Made by a program: the position numbers and the translations under genes. Positions 35,601-44,669 of a stretch of 64,000 nt of DNA are shown one piece after another. Source of the stretch: Lachnospiraceae bacterium (GTDB lineage: Bacteria; Bacillota; Clostridia; Lachnospirales; Lachnospiraceae); NCBI GenBank assembly GCA_021153325.1, contig JAGKTQ010000016.1, positions 1-64,000 on the forward strand, given 5' to 3'. The notes beneath the pieces were generated by a model that ran no database searches, was not told where the DNA came from, and worked only from the letters and a program-made list of their open reading frames with translations. Numbering within the stretch: the stretch's first letter is position 1; every line of letters begins with the position of its first letter.

Positions 35601-36092
35601 CTATTGTCTGTTTATACCATATTTTTCGTAAATCAACCGTGCAACAAAATCAGGGACGCACTGGCTGATATCACCATTAAAGCTTGCGATTTCCTTTACA
35701 CTTGAGGAACTTAAGTATGCATATTCCAAACTGGTTGTTAAAAACATAGTGTCCAAACTGCCGCCAGACAATTGCCTGTTTGTCTGAGCTATCTGCAATT
35801 CATATTCAAAATCTGTAACGGCACGAAGCCCTCTTACAGAAACATGAATATCCTTTTCCCTTGCATAATCAATCAAAAGTCCTGTAAAGGATTCTACTTT
35901 TACGTTAGGCAGATCTTTTGTCGCCTCTTTAAGTATCTTAACACGTTCCTCGACAGAAAACAATGGAGTCTTTGCTTTATTATTCAATACACCAACGATT
36001 AATTCGTCAAAAATCTCTGCGGAACGTTTTATAATATCCAAATGACCATAGGTCACGGGATCAAAACTTCCCGGATAGATTGCTGCTTTCAT
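35601..36092 (-). CDS. coaD: CoaD, pantetheine-phosphate adenylyltransferase
   Basis: 163 residues, full length. Nucleotidyltransferase motif YPGSFDPVTYGHLDII at the start, RGLRAVTDFEYELQ and the SSSVKEIA motif. It makes dephospho-CoA from phosphopantetheine and ATP. Its ATG overlaps the rsmD stop by 4 nt, the standard rsmD-coaD pairing in Firmicutes. Confidence 0.96.
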   Translation of the reverse strand: MKAAIYPGSFDPVTYGHLDIIKRSAEIFDELIVGVLNNKAKTPLFSVEERVKILKEATKDLPNVKVESFTGLLIDYAREKDIHVSVRGLRAVTDFEYELQIAQTNRQLSGGSLDTMFLTTSLEYAYLSSSSVKEIASFNGDISQCVPDFVARLIYEKYGINRQ

Positions 36093-36646
36093 GCTTCTAC
36101 CTTTCTTTGCACAAAAATATGCTCATTTGTTTTGTATTTTTTTTCTTTTATCATGTCAAAGCCAATATCTTCTAAATAGGAAAAATCTGTATTTAAAGCT
36201 GCTTCAACAACAATAATAGTATCTTCTGTAATATACTTCATTCCAGCAAGTTTTTCAAGTGTTATACGTTCCAAATCTTGTCCGTATGGCGGGTCCATAA
36301 AAACAACATCTACTTCTTTTTCAAAAATATTGTTTAGTCCGCTGATAACATCCTGTTTTAAAACAACTGCTTTATCTTCAAATTTTGTAAATTTCAGGTT
36401 ATCCTGAATGCATTTTATGGCTTCGGCATTATTTTCAATAAAATAACTTTTCCTTCCACCACGACTTAGTGCCTCAATTCCAATTCCACCACTTCCGCTG
36501 AATAAATCAAGGAAAACACAGCCACCCATATAAGACTGCAGCATATTAAAAAGAGTTTCTTTAATACGGTCTGTAGTAGGTCTTGTACCATTTCCGGCAG
36601 GAGTCTTGAGCGGAAGACTTCTTGCGGTTCCTGCAATTACTCTCAT
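36089..36646 (-). CDS. rsmD: RsmD, 16S rRNA m2G966 methyltransferase
   Basis: 185 residues from the ATG at 36646, which has AAAGGA 7 nt upstream and begins the family sequence MRVIAGTARS; the longer frame to 36709 overlaps parC and is not used. SAM loop LDLFSGSGGIGIEALSRG and catalytic MDPPYG. It methylates 16S rRNA during 30S assembly. Confidence 0.95.
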   Translation of the reverse strand: MRVIAGTARSLPLKTPAGNGTRPTTDRIKETLFNMLQSYMGGCVFLDLFSGSGGIGIEALSRGGRKSYFIENNAEAIKCIQDNLKFTKFEDKAVVLKQDVISGLNNIFEKEVDVVFMDPPYGQDLERITLEKLAGMKYITEDTIIVVEAALNTDFSYLEDIGFDMIKEKKYKTNEHIFVQRKVEA

Positions 36647-36677
36647 AAAAACATCCTTTCTTGCTTGGAGCATTTTG

Positions 36678-38915
36678 CTATAGACGAAGTTTTGTGCCCT
36701 TTGCATCACGTTTCATTAATTTAATCCGGTTTATTTCGATTGTTTTATCGCTGTAAACAAGTGGTCCTTCCATTCCATTGTAGGTGTAACGGATATCTTC
36801 TACATAATCGCCAGCGCCCAGTTTCATACCTCGCACACCGATAGCACCTTTTTTCTTTTCCGGTATTTCATCAACGGAAAAACGTAAGAAATATCCATCT
36901 TTGGAACGAAGTATTACATCTTTTAAATTGTCTACAATGGCAACGGATACGACTTCATCGCCTTCTGCAAGCTTAGTTGCTGCAACCGTTCTCTTGGCAA
37001 CATCAAACTCTCCGCCATCGACTACTTTGCACATTGCCTGCTTTGTTCCGAAAATGACACGATACAAGTTCAGATACATTTGGCTGGTAACAAAAATCAT
37101 CTGTTCTTTTTCAGAACTAAAATTACTAATATTATCGATAGGAATACCTTTGTCGCGGAATTTTCCAAATGGCAGATCAGCTACTTTTATAGTATGAAGC
37201 TGTCCAATGTTTGTAAAGATGCAAATACGTCCGGTGTTCTTACATTTGAAAACGTATTTATTTTCTGCTTCTGCCGCTTCTTTATTCCGTTCGTAAGTAG
37301 GAAGATCAATTGTTTTGGCATATCCGAAGCGATCCATTAAGCACATGACTTCCATTTCTTCCATCTTTTTCTCTTCATAGACTGCTTCTTCTCCGTTTTC
37401 GATAACAGTCTTGCGCGGTGTGCCAAATTCCTTTTTTATAGCATCCAGTTCATTCATGATAACTTGTGCCATAGAATCACGTCGTGCCAAAATATCTTCA
37501 TATCGATAAATATTTGCCATGGTTTCTTCGTGCTCTTTGATCAGTGCTTCAATTTCCAGACCAATCAATTTATACAAACGCATTTCCAAAATGGCATTTG
37601 CCTGTTTTTCGGAAAAGCGAAGCTGTTCTGCCATAATTTGAGAACCTTTTGACTTAAATTTAATACCGTCTGTCTTTCCGTTTACCAGACATTCTTTTGC
37701 CATGGCTCTGTCCTTAGAACCACGAAGGATTTCGATGATCAGATCAATAACATTGCATGCTTTGATCAGACCTTCCTGTATTTCCTTACGTTCTAATTCT
37801 TTTTCTAATAAAGTATTGTATTTTCTTGTTGCCACTTCAAACTGGAAATCCACGCTTGCTTTAATGATCTGTTTTAAGCCCATGGTCTCCGGTCTTCCAT
37901 CTGCGATCGCGAGCATATTGACACCAAATGTATCTTCCAGACGCGTCTTTTTGTAGAGCATGTTTTTGAAATTTTCTACATCAGCATCTTTGCGAAGTTC
38001 TATAACGATACGGATACCTTCTTTGGAAGACTGGTTTGTTATATCTACGATATCCTGCGTCTTTTTTGTTTCTGCCAAAGCAGCTACATCAGATAAAAAC
38101 TTGGAAATATTTGCACCAATCATGGTATAAGGAATTTCTGTAATTACAAGATTGGTTTTTCCGCCTTTTGCTTTTTCAATCTCTACTTTTCCACGAAGCT
38201 TGATCTTTCCGGTTCCGGTTTCATAAATATTCAAAAGCTCATCTTTATTTATAACGATTCCACCAGTTGGAAAATCGGGACCTTTTACATATTTCATTAA
38301 CTGCTTTGTTGTAATGGTCTCGTCTTTCATATAGGCTTTTGTTGCTTCAATGACTTCGGCTAAATTATGAGGAGGAATGCTTGTTGTCATACCAACTGCG
38401 ATACCTTCAGAACCATTGATCAAAAGATTCGGGATTTTTACCGGAAGGACGCTTGGCTCTTTTTCTGTTTCATCAAAGTTTGGTATGAAGTCAACTACAT
38501 CTTTATCTAGATCAGAAAGGAAGGCTTCCTGTGTGATCTTTTGCAGTCGTGCTTCCGTATAACGCATGGCAGCGGCACCATCACCTTCGATATTACCAAA
38601 GTTACCATGTCCATCTACTAAAGGAAGTCCTTTTTTGAAATCCTGAGACATAACAACAAGGGCGTCGTAAATGGAACTGTCACCATGCGGATGGTATTTA
38701 CCCATAGTATCGCCGACAATACGAGCACTTTTACGATATGGTCTGTCATAGCGGATACCCAACTCATGCATATCATATAACACTCTTCGCTGTACTGGTT
38801 TTAAACCATCTCTTACATCCGGAAGTGCTCTTGCAACAATAACGCTCATGGCATAATCAATATAGGATTTTTGCATGACTTCGGAATATTCGGTCTTAAT
38901 AATTTTTTCTTCCAT
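36678..38915 (-). CDS. parC: Type IIA topoisomerase subunit A (ParC or second GyrA)
   Basis: 745 residues. DNA-breakage domain with catalytic Tyr119 (AAMRYTEARL) and quinolone-region residues Ser80 and Asp84 (HGDSSIYDAL), both the usual sensitive form. The C-terminal domain is a beta-pinwheel, but the place of the GyrA box (consensus QRRGGKG) reads KKKGAIG, so strong wrapping and supercoiling are doubtful; hence topoisomerase IV is the preferred call. It is encoded 12 nt after the B subunit. A true gyrase pair is expected elsewhere, near dnaA. Confidence 0.82.
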   Translation of the reverse strand: MEEKIIKTEYSEVMQKSYIDYAMSVIVARALPDVRDGLKPVQRRVLYDMHELGIRYDRPYRKSARIVGDTMGKYHPHGDSSIYDALVVMSQDFKKGLPLVDGHGNFGNIEGDGAAAMRYTEARLQKITQEAFLSDLDKDVVDFIPNFDETEKEPSVLPVKIPNLLINGSEGIAVGMTTSIPPHNLAEVIEATKAYMKDETITTKQLMKYVKGPDFPTGGIVINKDELLNIYETGTGKIKLRGKVEIEKAKGGKTNLVITEIPYTMIGANISKFLSDVAALAETKKTQDIVDITNQSSKEGIRIVIELRKDADVENFKNMLYKKTRLEDTFGVNMLAIADGRPETMGLKQIIKASVDFQFEVATRKYNTLLEKELERKEIQEGLIKACNVIDLIIEILRGSKDRAMAKECLVNGKTDGIKFKSKGSQIMAEQLRFSEKQANAILEMRLYKLIGLEIEALIKEHEETMANIYRYEDILARRDSMAQVIMNELDAIKKEFGTPRKTVIENGEEAVYEEKKMEEMEVMCLMDRFGYAKTIDLPTYERNKEAAEAENKYVFKCKNTGRICIFTNIGQLHTIKVADLPFGKFRDKGIPIDNISNFSSEKEQMIFVTSQMYLNLYRVIFGTKQAMCKVVDGGEFDVAKRTVAATKLAEGDEVVSVAIVDNLKDVILRSKDGYFLRFSVDEIPEKKKGAIGVRGMKLGAGDYVEDIRYTYNGMEGPLVYSDKTIEINRIKLMKRDAKGTKLRL

Positions 38916-38927
38916 GTCCGCTCTCCT

Positions 38928-40850
38928 TTACACGTCTAATTCTGCATCAACGGCATGTTCGTAAATAAATGCTTTTCGTGGTGGAACTTCCGTTCCCATT
39001 AACAATTCTGTTACTTCTGAAGCCATTCGTGCATCTTCGATCTCAACCTGTTTTAAAATTCTTGTTTCCGGGTCAAGTGTTGTTTCCCACAATTGCTGTG
39101 CATCCATTTCACCAAGACCTTTGTATCGTTGTAAGGTAAAAGGACCTTTGTGGGTCTTTCTATATTTTTCCAGTGCTTTGTCATCATAAAGGTACTCTTC
39201 TTTTCCTTTAGATGGCATTGCTTTGTAAAGAGGAGGCATAGCAATATAAACATGTCCCTCAAAGATCAATTCTGGCATAAAACGATAGAATAATGTTAAT
39301 AACAATGTGGAAATATGAGCACCATCCACATCCGCATCTGCCATAATAATGATTTTGTTGTAACGAAGCTTTGTAATATCAAAATCATTGCCGTAGCCTT
39401 CCGAAAAACCACAGCCAAACGCATTGATCATAGTTTTGATCTCGGCATTTGCAAGTACTTTGTCGATACTTGCTTTTTCTACATTCAAAATTTTACCACG
39501 AATCGGCAAAATCGCCTGAAATGCACGATTTCTTGCGGTTTTGGCGCTTCCTCCTGCAGAATCACCCTCTACAATGAAAATTTCGCACTTTGAAGCGTCT
39601 TTTGACTCGCAATTTGCAAGTTTTCCGTTAGAATCAAAAGAAAATTTCTGCTTAGTCAGCAGGTTTGTTTTTGCTTTTTCTTCTGTTTTGCGGATTTTGG
39701 CTGCCTTTTCAGCACAGCCGATGACATTTTTTAAAGTTTCCAGATTGCGGTCAAAGAAACGGACTACTTCATCACCGGTTACTTTTGCAACGGCTTTGGA
39801 AGCATCCTGATTGTCCAATTTGGTTTTAGTCTGTCCTTCAAACCGAGGGTCAGGATGTTTGATTGAGACAACTGCTGTCATACCATTACGAACATCTGCA
39901 CCAGTAAAATTGACATCTTTTTCTTTTAAAATATTTAACTGTCTTGCGTAGGTATTGATAATATTCGTAAACATAGTTTTAAAGCCGGTCAGGTGTGTAC
40001 CACCCTCGGCATTATAAATATTATTGCAGAAACCAAGTACGTTTTCATGAAATTCATTCACATATTGGAATGCAACCTCAACAGAAATGCCTTCACTTTC
40101 GCCTTTGTAATAAATGACATCATGAATGTTCTCTTTGGACTTATTCATATCTTTGATAAAACCAACAATACCTTCCGGCTCATGAAATTCCAAAATTTCT
40201 TCGTCTTCTTTTCTTAAATCCTTGAAAAGGATTGTCAGATTCGGATTTAAGTAGGCCGTTTCGTGAAGACGACTCTTGACATCATCTTCTTTAAAACGTG
40301 TCTTATCGAAAATCGTGTCATCCGGCATGAAATTAATACAGGTTCCGGTCTCTCTTGTTTTGCCAACAACCGGTAAAAGTCCATTTTGTAATTCTACGAT
40401 CGGATTACCACGTTCATATTTATCTTCATAAATGAATCCACCATTTTTGACTCTAACAGTCAACGACGTAGAAAGCGCATTTACAACGGAGGAACCTACA
40501 CCATGAAGTCCACCGCTGGTTTTGTATGCGGAATTATCAAATTTACCACCTGCATGAAGTGTGGTAAATACAAGACGTTCTGCACTGATACCTTTTTCAT
40601 GCATACCGACAGGGATACCTCTTCCGTTATCTTCTACGGTCGCGGAGCCATCCCTTTCCAGTGTTACGGTAATCTTATCACAATAGCCAGCCAAATGCTC
40701 ATCTACTGCGTTATCTACTATTTCATATATAAGATGGTTCAAGCCTTTGGTAGATACACTTCCGATGTACATACCAGGACGTTTTCTTACTGCCTCTAAT
40801 CCTTCTAAAACGGTAATGCTTGAAGCATCATATGTATTTGCTTTCGCCAA
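38928..40850 (-). CDS. parE: Type IIA topoisomerase subunit B (ParE or second GyrB)
   Basis: 640 residues: GHKL ATPase domain (EIVDNAVDEHLAGY, DNGRGIP, GGLHGVGSSVVNAL), transducer, and TOPRIM with VEGDSAGGSAK and DADVDGAH, ending with PPLYK and LQRYKGLGEMDAQQLWETT. The frame opens at a TTG (40862) that abuts AGAAGGGG with no spacing; the TTG at 40850 is taken as the start, although its 12-nt spacing is long. No ATG is available. Gyrase versus topoisomerase IV rests mostly on the partner subunit. Confidence 0.82.
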   Translation of the reverse strand: MAKANTYDASSITVLEGLEAVRKRPGMYIGSVSTKGLNHLIYEIVDNAVDEHLAGYCDKITVTLERDGSATVEDNGRGIPVGMHEKGISAERLVFTTLHAGGKFDNSAYKTSGGLHGVGSSVVNALSTSLTVRVKNGGFIYEDKYERGNPIVELQNGLLPVVGKTRETGTCINFMPDDTIFDKTRFKEDDVKSRLHETAYLNPNLTILFKDLRKEDEEILEFHEPEGIVGFIKDMNKSKENIHDVIYYKGESEGISVEVAFQYVNEFHENVLGFCNNIYNAEGGTHLTGFKTMFTNIINTYARQLNILKEKDVNFTGADVRNGMTAVVSIKHPDPRFEGQTKTKLDNQDASKAVAKVTGDEVVRFFDRNLETLKNVIGCAEKAAKIRKTEEKAKTNLLTKQKFSFDSNGKLANCESKDASKCEIFIVEGDSAGGSAKTARNRAFQAILPIRGKILNVEKASIDKVLANAEIKTMINAFGCGFSEGYGNDFDITKLRYNKIIIMADADVDGAHISTLLLTLFYRFMPELIFEGHVYIAMPPLYKAMPSKGKEEYLYDDKALEKYRKTHKGPFTLQRYKGLGEMDAQQLWETTLDPETRILKQVEIEDARMASEVTELLMGTEVPPRKAFIYEHAVDAELDV

Positions 40851-40901
40851 TGTTCTATTCAACCCCTTCTAGGCGCGCATTGCACCCAAATATACATTCT
40901 G

Positions 40902-40929
40902 ATACTACCATAGATTTTGTGGTTTGGAA
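40902..40929 (-). promoter_or_regulatory. Possible promoter of the parE operon
   Basis: TTCCAA (40929-40924), 16-bp spacer, TAGTAT (40907-40902) on the minus strand. The match is moderate. Confidence 0.35.
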
Positions 40930-40956
40930 AGGGGAAAATACTTGATATAGTTAAAT

Positions 40957-41766
40957 TTAAAAGATCGGAACTACACCTCCGTTGTAATTGGTATTAATGT
41001 AATCTCTAACTTCGTCGGATAAGATAGCGTCTACTAATGCTTTTGTTTTTTCGGAGTCTTCTTTGCCATCTTTTACGACGATAATATTTACATAAGTCTG
41101 GGCTGCAAGGGAATCGGCACTTTCAACTGCCAGAGCATCGCTTATGCTATAACCGGCTTCTGCAGCATAATTTCCATTGATGCAGGCAATATCGACATCA
41201 TGGATCGTTCTGGAAAGCTGCGCTGCTTCTAATTCTTTGATCTCAAGATTTAATGGGTTTTCCACAATATCGGCAATGGTGGCTGTCATTCCGGCATCTT
41301 CTTTTAAGGAGATCAGACCTTGTGCTTCTAATAAAAGTAAGGCTCTGGCTTCGTTTGTTGTATCATTAGGGACTGCTACGATAGCGCCTTTTTGTAAAGC
41401 GTCAAGGCTTTTTGTTTTTCCAGCATAGATGCCAAAGGGTTCAAAGTGAACGCCGGCAACTGAGACTAAATGTGTGCCATTTTCTGCATTAAAGTCATCC
41501 AAGTAGGGCTGATGTTGGAAAAAGTTTGCATCTAACTCTCCACTTTCGGTCGCAGTATTAGGAATGATATAATCGTTATATTCCACGATTTCTAATGTAT
41601 ACCCCTTCTCTTCAAGATTGTCTGCAATAACCTCCAATATTTCTGCATGAGGTGTTGGTGATGCACCGACTTTAATGACTTTTTCATCATTTTCTTTCCC
41701 ACACCCTGTAAATAATGCTGTTGTAACAGCTAAAATCAATAATGTATTAATAAGTTTCTTTTTCAT
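40957..41766 (-). CDS. metQ: MetQ, methionine-binding lipoprotein
   Basis: 269 residues of the NlpA/MetQ family: signal peptide with lipobox FTGC (Cys22), then VGASPTPHAEILEVI, ANFFQHQPYLDDF, and the ligand region VPNDTTNEARALLLLE. It captures D/L-methionine outside the cell for MetNI. A TTG at 41775 opens the frame, but AGAGGA is 9 nt before the ATG at 41766. Third gene of metNIQ. Confidence 0.95.
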   Translation of the reverse strand: MKKKLINTLLILAVTTALFTGCGKENDEKVIKVGASPTPHAEILEVIADNLEEKGYTLEIVEYNDYIIPNTATESGELDANFFQHQPYLDDFNAENGTHLVSVAGVHFEPFGIYAGKTKSLDALQKGAIVAVPNDTTNEARALLLLEAQGLISLKEDAGMTATIADIVENPLNLEIKELEAAQLSRTIHDVDIACINGNYAAEAGYSISDALAVESADSLAAQTYVNIIVVKDGKEDSEKTKALVDAILSDEVRDYINTNYNGGVVPIF

Positions 41767-41803
41767 AATAATCAATCCTCTCTATTTTTATTAATATATT
41801 TGG

Positions 41804-42457
41804 TTATCTTTTATCTACTTTTCTTACAAAACGCAATCCGATCTCTTGAAACAATTGAACGATTCCGACAAGCAATATGACAGTGATCCACATAATATCA
41901 GCTTGGTAACGATAATAACCGTAGTTAATTGCAATGGCTCCCAGACCGCCACCTCCTACAAAGCCTGCCATAGCGGAGTAGCTAAGTATGGTTGCAAGAG
42001 AAATGGTACATCCTACTAAAAGGGATGGCTTTGCTTCCGGTAACAGTACTTTCCATATGATCTGAAAGGAAGATGAACCCATGGCTTTGGCTGCTTCTAT
42101 CACTCCCATATCCACTTCCTTTAAGGAAGATTCCACCATTCTTGCAACGAATGGTGTTGCCGCAATGACTAAAGGAACGATCGTTGCGGTGGAACCAATG
42201 GTCGTTCCGACAAGTAATCTGGTAAGCGGTAAAATTGCAACAAGTAATATCAAGAATGGAATGGAACGAATGATATTCACTGTCATTCCAACAAGGAGAT
42301 TTATAATTTTGTTATGGCAGATTCCCTTTTTGTCTGTTATGCAGAGAATGACCCCTAATGGAATACCGAACAGGTATGCAAAGATGGTAGATACGATTGT
42401 CATGTACAAGGTTTCTACAATGCCGTTTGTAAGAATTTCTATCATTTGTCTACTCAT
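41804..42457 (-). CDS. metI: MetI, methionine ABC permease
   Basis: 217 residues, the usual MetI length, five membrane segments, with the ATPase-contact loop EAAKAMGSSSFQIIWKVLLPEAKP. The longer frame from 42499 lies within metN; the ATG at 42457 has AAGGAG 9 nt upstream. It follows the metN stop by one base. Confidence 0.95.
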   Translation of the reverse strand: MSRQMIEILTNGIVETLYMTIVSTIFAYLFGIPLGVILCITDKKGICHNKIINLLVGMTVNIIRSIPFLILLVAILPLTRLLVGTTIGSTATIVPLVIAATPFVARMVESSLKEVDMGVIEAAKAMGSSSFQIIWKVLLPEAKPSLLVGCTISLATILSYSAMAGFVGGGGLGAIAINYGYYRYQADIMWITVILLVGIVQLFQEIGLRFVRKVDKR

Positions 42458-42458
42458 A

Positions 42459-43235
42459 TTATGTGTCTCCTTCCTCATAATACATGGATCTGCTGTCAAA
42501 ATTCCAATCCCATACTAATCGTTTCGTGATCTCCGATTCAGGGGTAGCAAAGATTTCTTTTACAGCACCTTGTTCTACGATCGTTCCTTCACTCATGACT
42601 GCAACACTGTCACATATTTGCTGAACCACTTTCATTTCATGGGTGATAATAATGATTGTAACTCCAAGTTTTTGGTTGATTTCTTTTAATAGCTCCAGTA
42701 TTGCAGTTGTGGTAATAGGATCCAGGGCACTGGTAGCTTCATCACATAATAACACGTCTGGATCAGTAGCTAATGCTCTTGCTATAGCGACTCGTTGTTT
42801 TTGGCCACCAGACAATTGAGAAGGATAATTTTTTGCTTTCTCTTCTATTCCTACCAGCTTTAAAAGCGCTAATGCTTTTTTACGTGCTTCCTTTTTCTTT
42901 ACGCCTGCTATTTCTAACGGATAACAAACATTATCAACGATATTCCTTTGTGCCAAGAGATTAAATGACTGAAAAATCATACCGATTTTTTGTCTATACT
43001 TGCGTAGTTCGGTCTGACTGATTTCCATAAGGTTTTTCCCATTGAAAATGACCTTGCCAGAGGTTGGCACTTCTAACAGATTCAAGCATCGTACCAATGT
43101 CGATTTACCGGCACCTGAAAATCCGATGATGCCGAAAATTTCCCCTTTTTCTATATGAAGATTTACATTTTTAACAGCAGCGATGGAATTTTCTTTTTCG
43201 TGAAATTCTTTACTTAGATTTTCGAGTTTGTACAT
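42459..43235 (-). CDS. metN: MetN, methionine ABC ATPase, short form without NIL domain
   Basis: 258 residues: Walker A GFSGAGKST, signature LSGGQKQR, Walker B VLLCDEATSALDP. Canonical MetN is about 340 residues with a C-terminal NIL (ACT-like) domain that binds methionine and inhibits transport; here the protein ends about 20 residues past the ABC core, so trans-inhibition by that domain is absent. AAGGAAGGTGA is before the ATG. It is preceded by a 17-bp palindrome at 43351 and followed directly by metI. Confidence 0.93.
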   Translation of the reverse strand: MYKLENLSKEFHEKENSIAAVKNVNLHIEKGEIFGIIGFSGAGKSTLVRCLNLLEVPTSGKVIFNGKNLMEISQTELRKYRQKIGMIFQSFNLLAQRNIVDNVCYPLEIAGVKKKEARKKALALLKLVGIEEKAKNYPSQLSGGQKQRVAIARALATDPDVLLCDEATSALDPITTTAILELLKEINQKLGVTIIIITHEMKVVQQICDSVAVMSEGTIVEQGAVKEIFATPESEITKRLVWDWNFDSRSMYYEEGDT

Positions 43236-43350
43236 ATAAAATCACCTTCCTTCATAGCTTATGTAAGCCACAAAATTCCTAGCTGTTTAGTGTGGATTAA
43301 GAGTATCATGTTTTCATTTATTTGTATAATACAGGAAAGCTATTGTTTGC

Positions 43351-43367
43351 TATAGTTTAAAACTATA
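43351..43367. promoter_or_regulatory. Perfect 17-bp palindrome upstream of metN (MET-box-like)
   Basis: TATAGTTT-A-AAACTATA, symmetric about 43359, 115 bp upstream of metN. A TATTAT -10-like box (43331-43326, minus strand) without a good -35 lies downstream, so the palindrome sits around -32 to -48, a position for a LysR-type activator. The sequence equals the MET-box consensus I recall for methionine genes in Streptococcaceae. It also matches the generic T-N11-A LysR pattern. Confidence 0.7.
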
Positions 43368-43383
43368 ACTGTATTTTTTCCAC

Positions 43384-43417
43384 AAAAAAAGGTCGTCATA
43401 AGACGACACTTTTTTTA
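43384..43417. terminator. Bidirectional intrinsic terminator
   Basis: GTCGTC-ATAA-GACGAC flanked by seven A on the left and seven T on the right. It insulates the metN promoter from the small gene upstream. Confidence 0.85.
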
Positions 43418-43446
43418 ACTCTTCTCCTTTATCCATTGAAATCATG

Positions 43447-43758
43447 TTACCATTGGAAGGTAAGCTGTTCATTATCATCCATAAAAGTCGGAAAGGCTTC
43501 TTCAGAATCTTCTCCAATGACCAATTCTTCTTCCAAAGCAGATACAGGCATTTGCTCCTCTTTTTCCAAAGGGCGGCTTGTACCATTGCCTTTTTTTATA
43601 ATTCCGAAACTGCTATCATATCCAATATCCTTCAATAACTTTCTTACAGAACTTTCTGTATGGGTGCTCTCTTTTAAATCTATCATAACAATACCACGCT
43701 CATTATAAGCATGAATCCCTTTATCCAGTAAAAATTTAACCGCAGCATCCTTTTCCAT
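43447..43758 (-). CDS. Small acidic-tailed protein, unknown
   Basis: 103 residues, soluble. The N-terminal part (MEKDAAVKFLLDKGIHAYNERGIVMIDL) reads like a small alpha/beta fold with a basic patch (RKLLKDIGY, IKKGNG), and the C-terminal 40 residues are strongly acidic (EEELVIGEDSEEAFP). Family not recognised. The ATG at 43758 is 7 nt after GGAGG; the TTG at 43764 is part of that spacing. A bidirectional terminator follows the gene and an extended -10 box precedes it, so it is an independent unit. Confidence 0.7.
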   Translation of the reverse strand: MEKDAAVKFLLDKGIHAYNERGIVMIDLKESTHTESSVRKLLKDIGYDSSFGIIKKGNGTSRPLEKEEQMPVSALEEELVIGEDSEEAFPTFMDDNEQLTFQW

Positions 43759-43792
43759 CTTCAAACCTCCGCTATACTTTTAAATTTGTTTT

Positions 43793-43801
43793 ATTATAGC
43801 A
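43793..43801 (-). promoter_or_regulatory. Extended -10 promoter element of the small acidic protein
   Basis: TGCTATAAT on the minus strand, about 35 bp upstream of the start, with no good -35 box. The extended TG motif compensates. Confidence 0.5.
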
Positions 43802-43871
43802 TATCCTTACAATCTATACTATAATAAACATAGATTCAAAAGATTAGCAGAGAAAGGCATGGTAAATTTCT

Positions 43872-44597
43872 ATGAAACTAATTTTTATCCGTCACGGTGA
43901 CCCTAACTACGAAAACGACTGTCTTACAGAAAAAGGTAAACGCGAAGCTTTAGCATTAGCAAAACGTGTGAAGAATTGGGATATTACACATATTTATTGC
44001 TCTCCATTTGGACGTGCACAGGAAACCGCCTCCTATTGTTTAAAAGAAATGAATCGTAATGATGCAACAACTTATGAATGGTTAAAAGAATTTTATGCTC
44101 CGATCATGCATCCGCATACAGGCTGGAAACGTTCACCATGGGATTTAATGCCATCCTATTGGACTGCAGAACCAAAGTTTTATGATAAAGACCATTGGTT
44201 TGAAGCTCCGGTTCTAAAAGCTGCTGAAATTGATATTAAAAAATATTATGATGAAGTATGCAAGGGATTGGATGGTGTTCTTGCGGAATATGGTTATGTT
44301 AGAAAAGATGGTTATTATCAAGTGACAAGACACCCCCAGAAGGAAGAAACTCTTGTGTTTTTCTGTCACTTGGGTGTGAGTTATGTTTGTATGTCGCACC
44401 TACTTGGAATCTCTCCATCTGTTATGTGGCAGAGCTTTTTCACTGCACCGACTTCCGTTACGATTTTAGGAAGTGAAGAACGAATCGAAGGGGAAGCTGG
44501 CTTCCGCTGTCAGGTACTGGGTGATACCAGACATTTATCTGATGTGGGAGAACCGATTTCGTCTTCCGGATATTTTGCAGAAGCTTTTCAACTTTAA
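43872..44597 (+). CDS. Histidine phosphatase family protein
   Basis: 241 residues of the phosphoglycerate-mutase-like branch: IRHGDPNYENDCLTEKG with the phospho-accepting His8, SPFGRAQETA with Arg, and a late catalytic His in FFCHLGVSY. The substrate is unknown; the family includes sugar- and cobalamin-pathway phosphatases. The ribosome site before the ATG is weak (AAAGG is about 16 nt away). Confidence 0.88.
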   Translation: MKLIFIRHGDPNYENDCLTEKGKREALALAKRVKNWDITHIYCSPFGRAQETASYCLKEMNRNDATTYEWLKEFYAPIMHPHTGWKRSPWDLMPSYWTAEPKFYDKDHWFEAPVLKAAEIDIKKYYDEVCKGLDGVLAEYGYVRKDGYYQVTRHPQKEETLVFFCHLGVSYVCMSHLLGISPSVMWQSFFTAPTSVTILGSEERIEGEAGFRCQVLGDTRHLSDVGEPISSSGYFAEAFQL

Positions 44598-44602
44598 TAA
44601 TA

Positions 44603-44639
44603 AAAAAGTGCCGATAGTATTTACTACCGGTACTTTTTT
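44603..44639. terminator. Bidirectional intrinsic terminator
   Basis: AAGTGCCGATAG pairs with CTACCGGTACTT (two imperfect pairs) with six A before and six or more T after. It serves the histidine phosphatase gene and leuD. Confidence 0.8.
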
Positions 44640-44669
44640 ATTGTTTCATAGTCTGTTTTTTAAAAAGAA

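Noticed and set aside
42081..42518. 145-codon plus-strand open frame opposite metI
   Set aside because: Antisense shadow of the metI permease gene without translation signals.
43236..43350. SAM riboswitch upstream of metN
   Set aside because: No conserved core and too little space; a palindromic operator is the visible feature.
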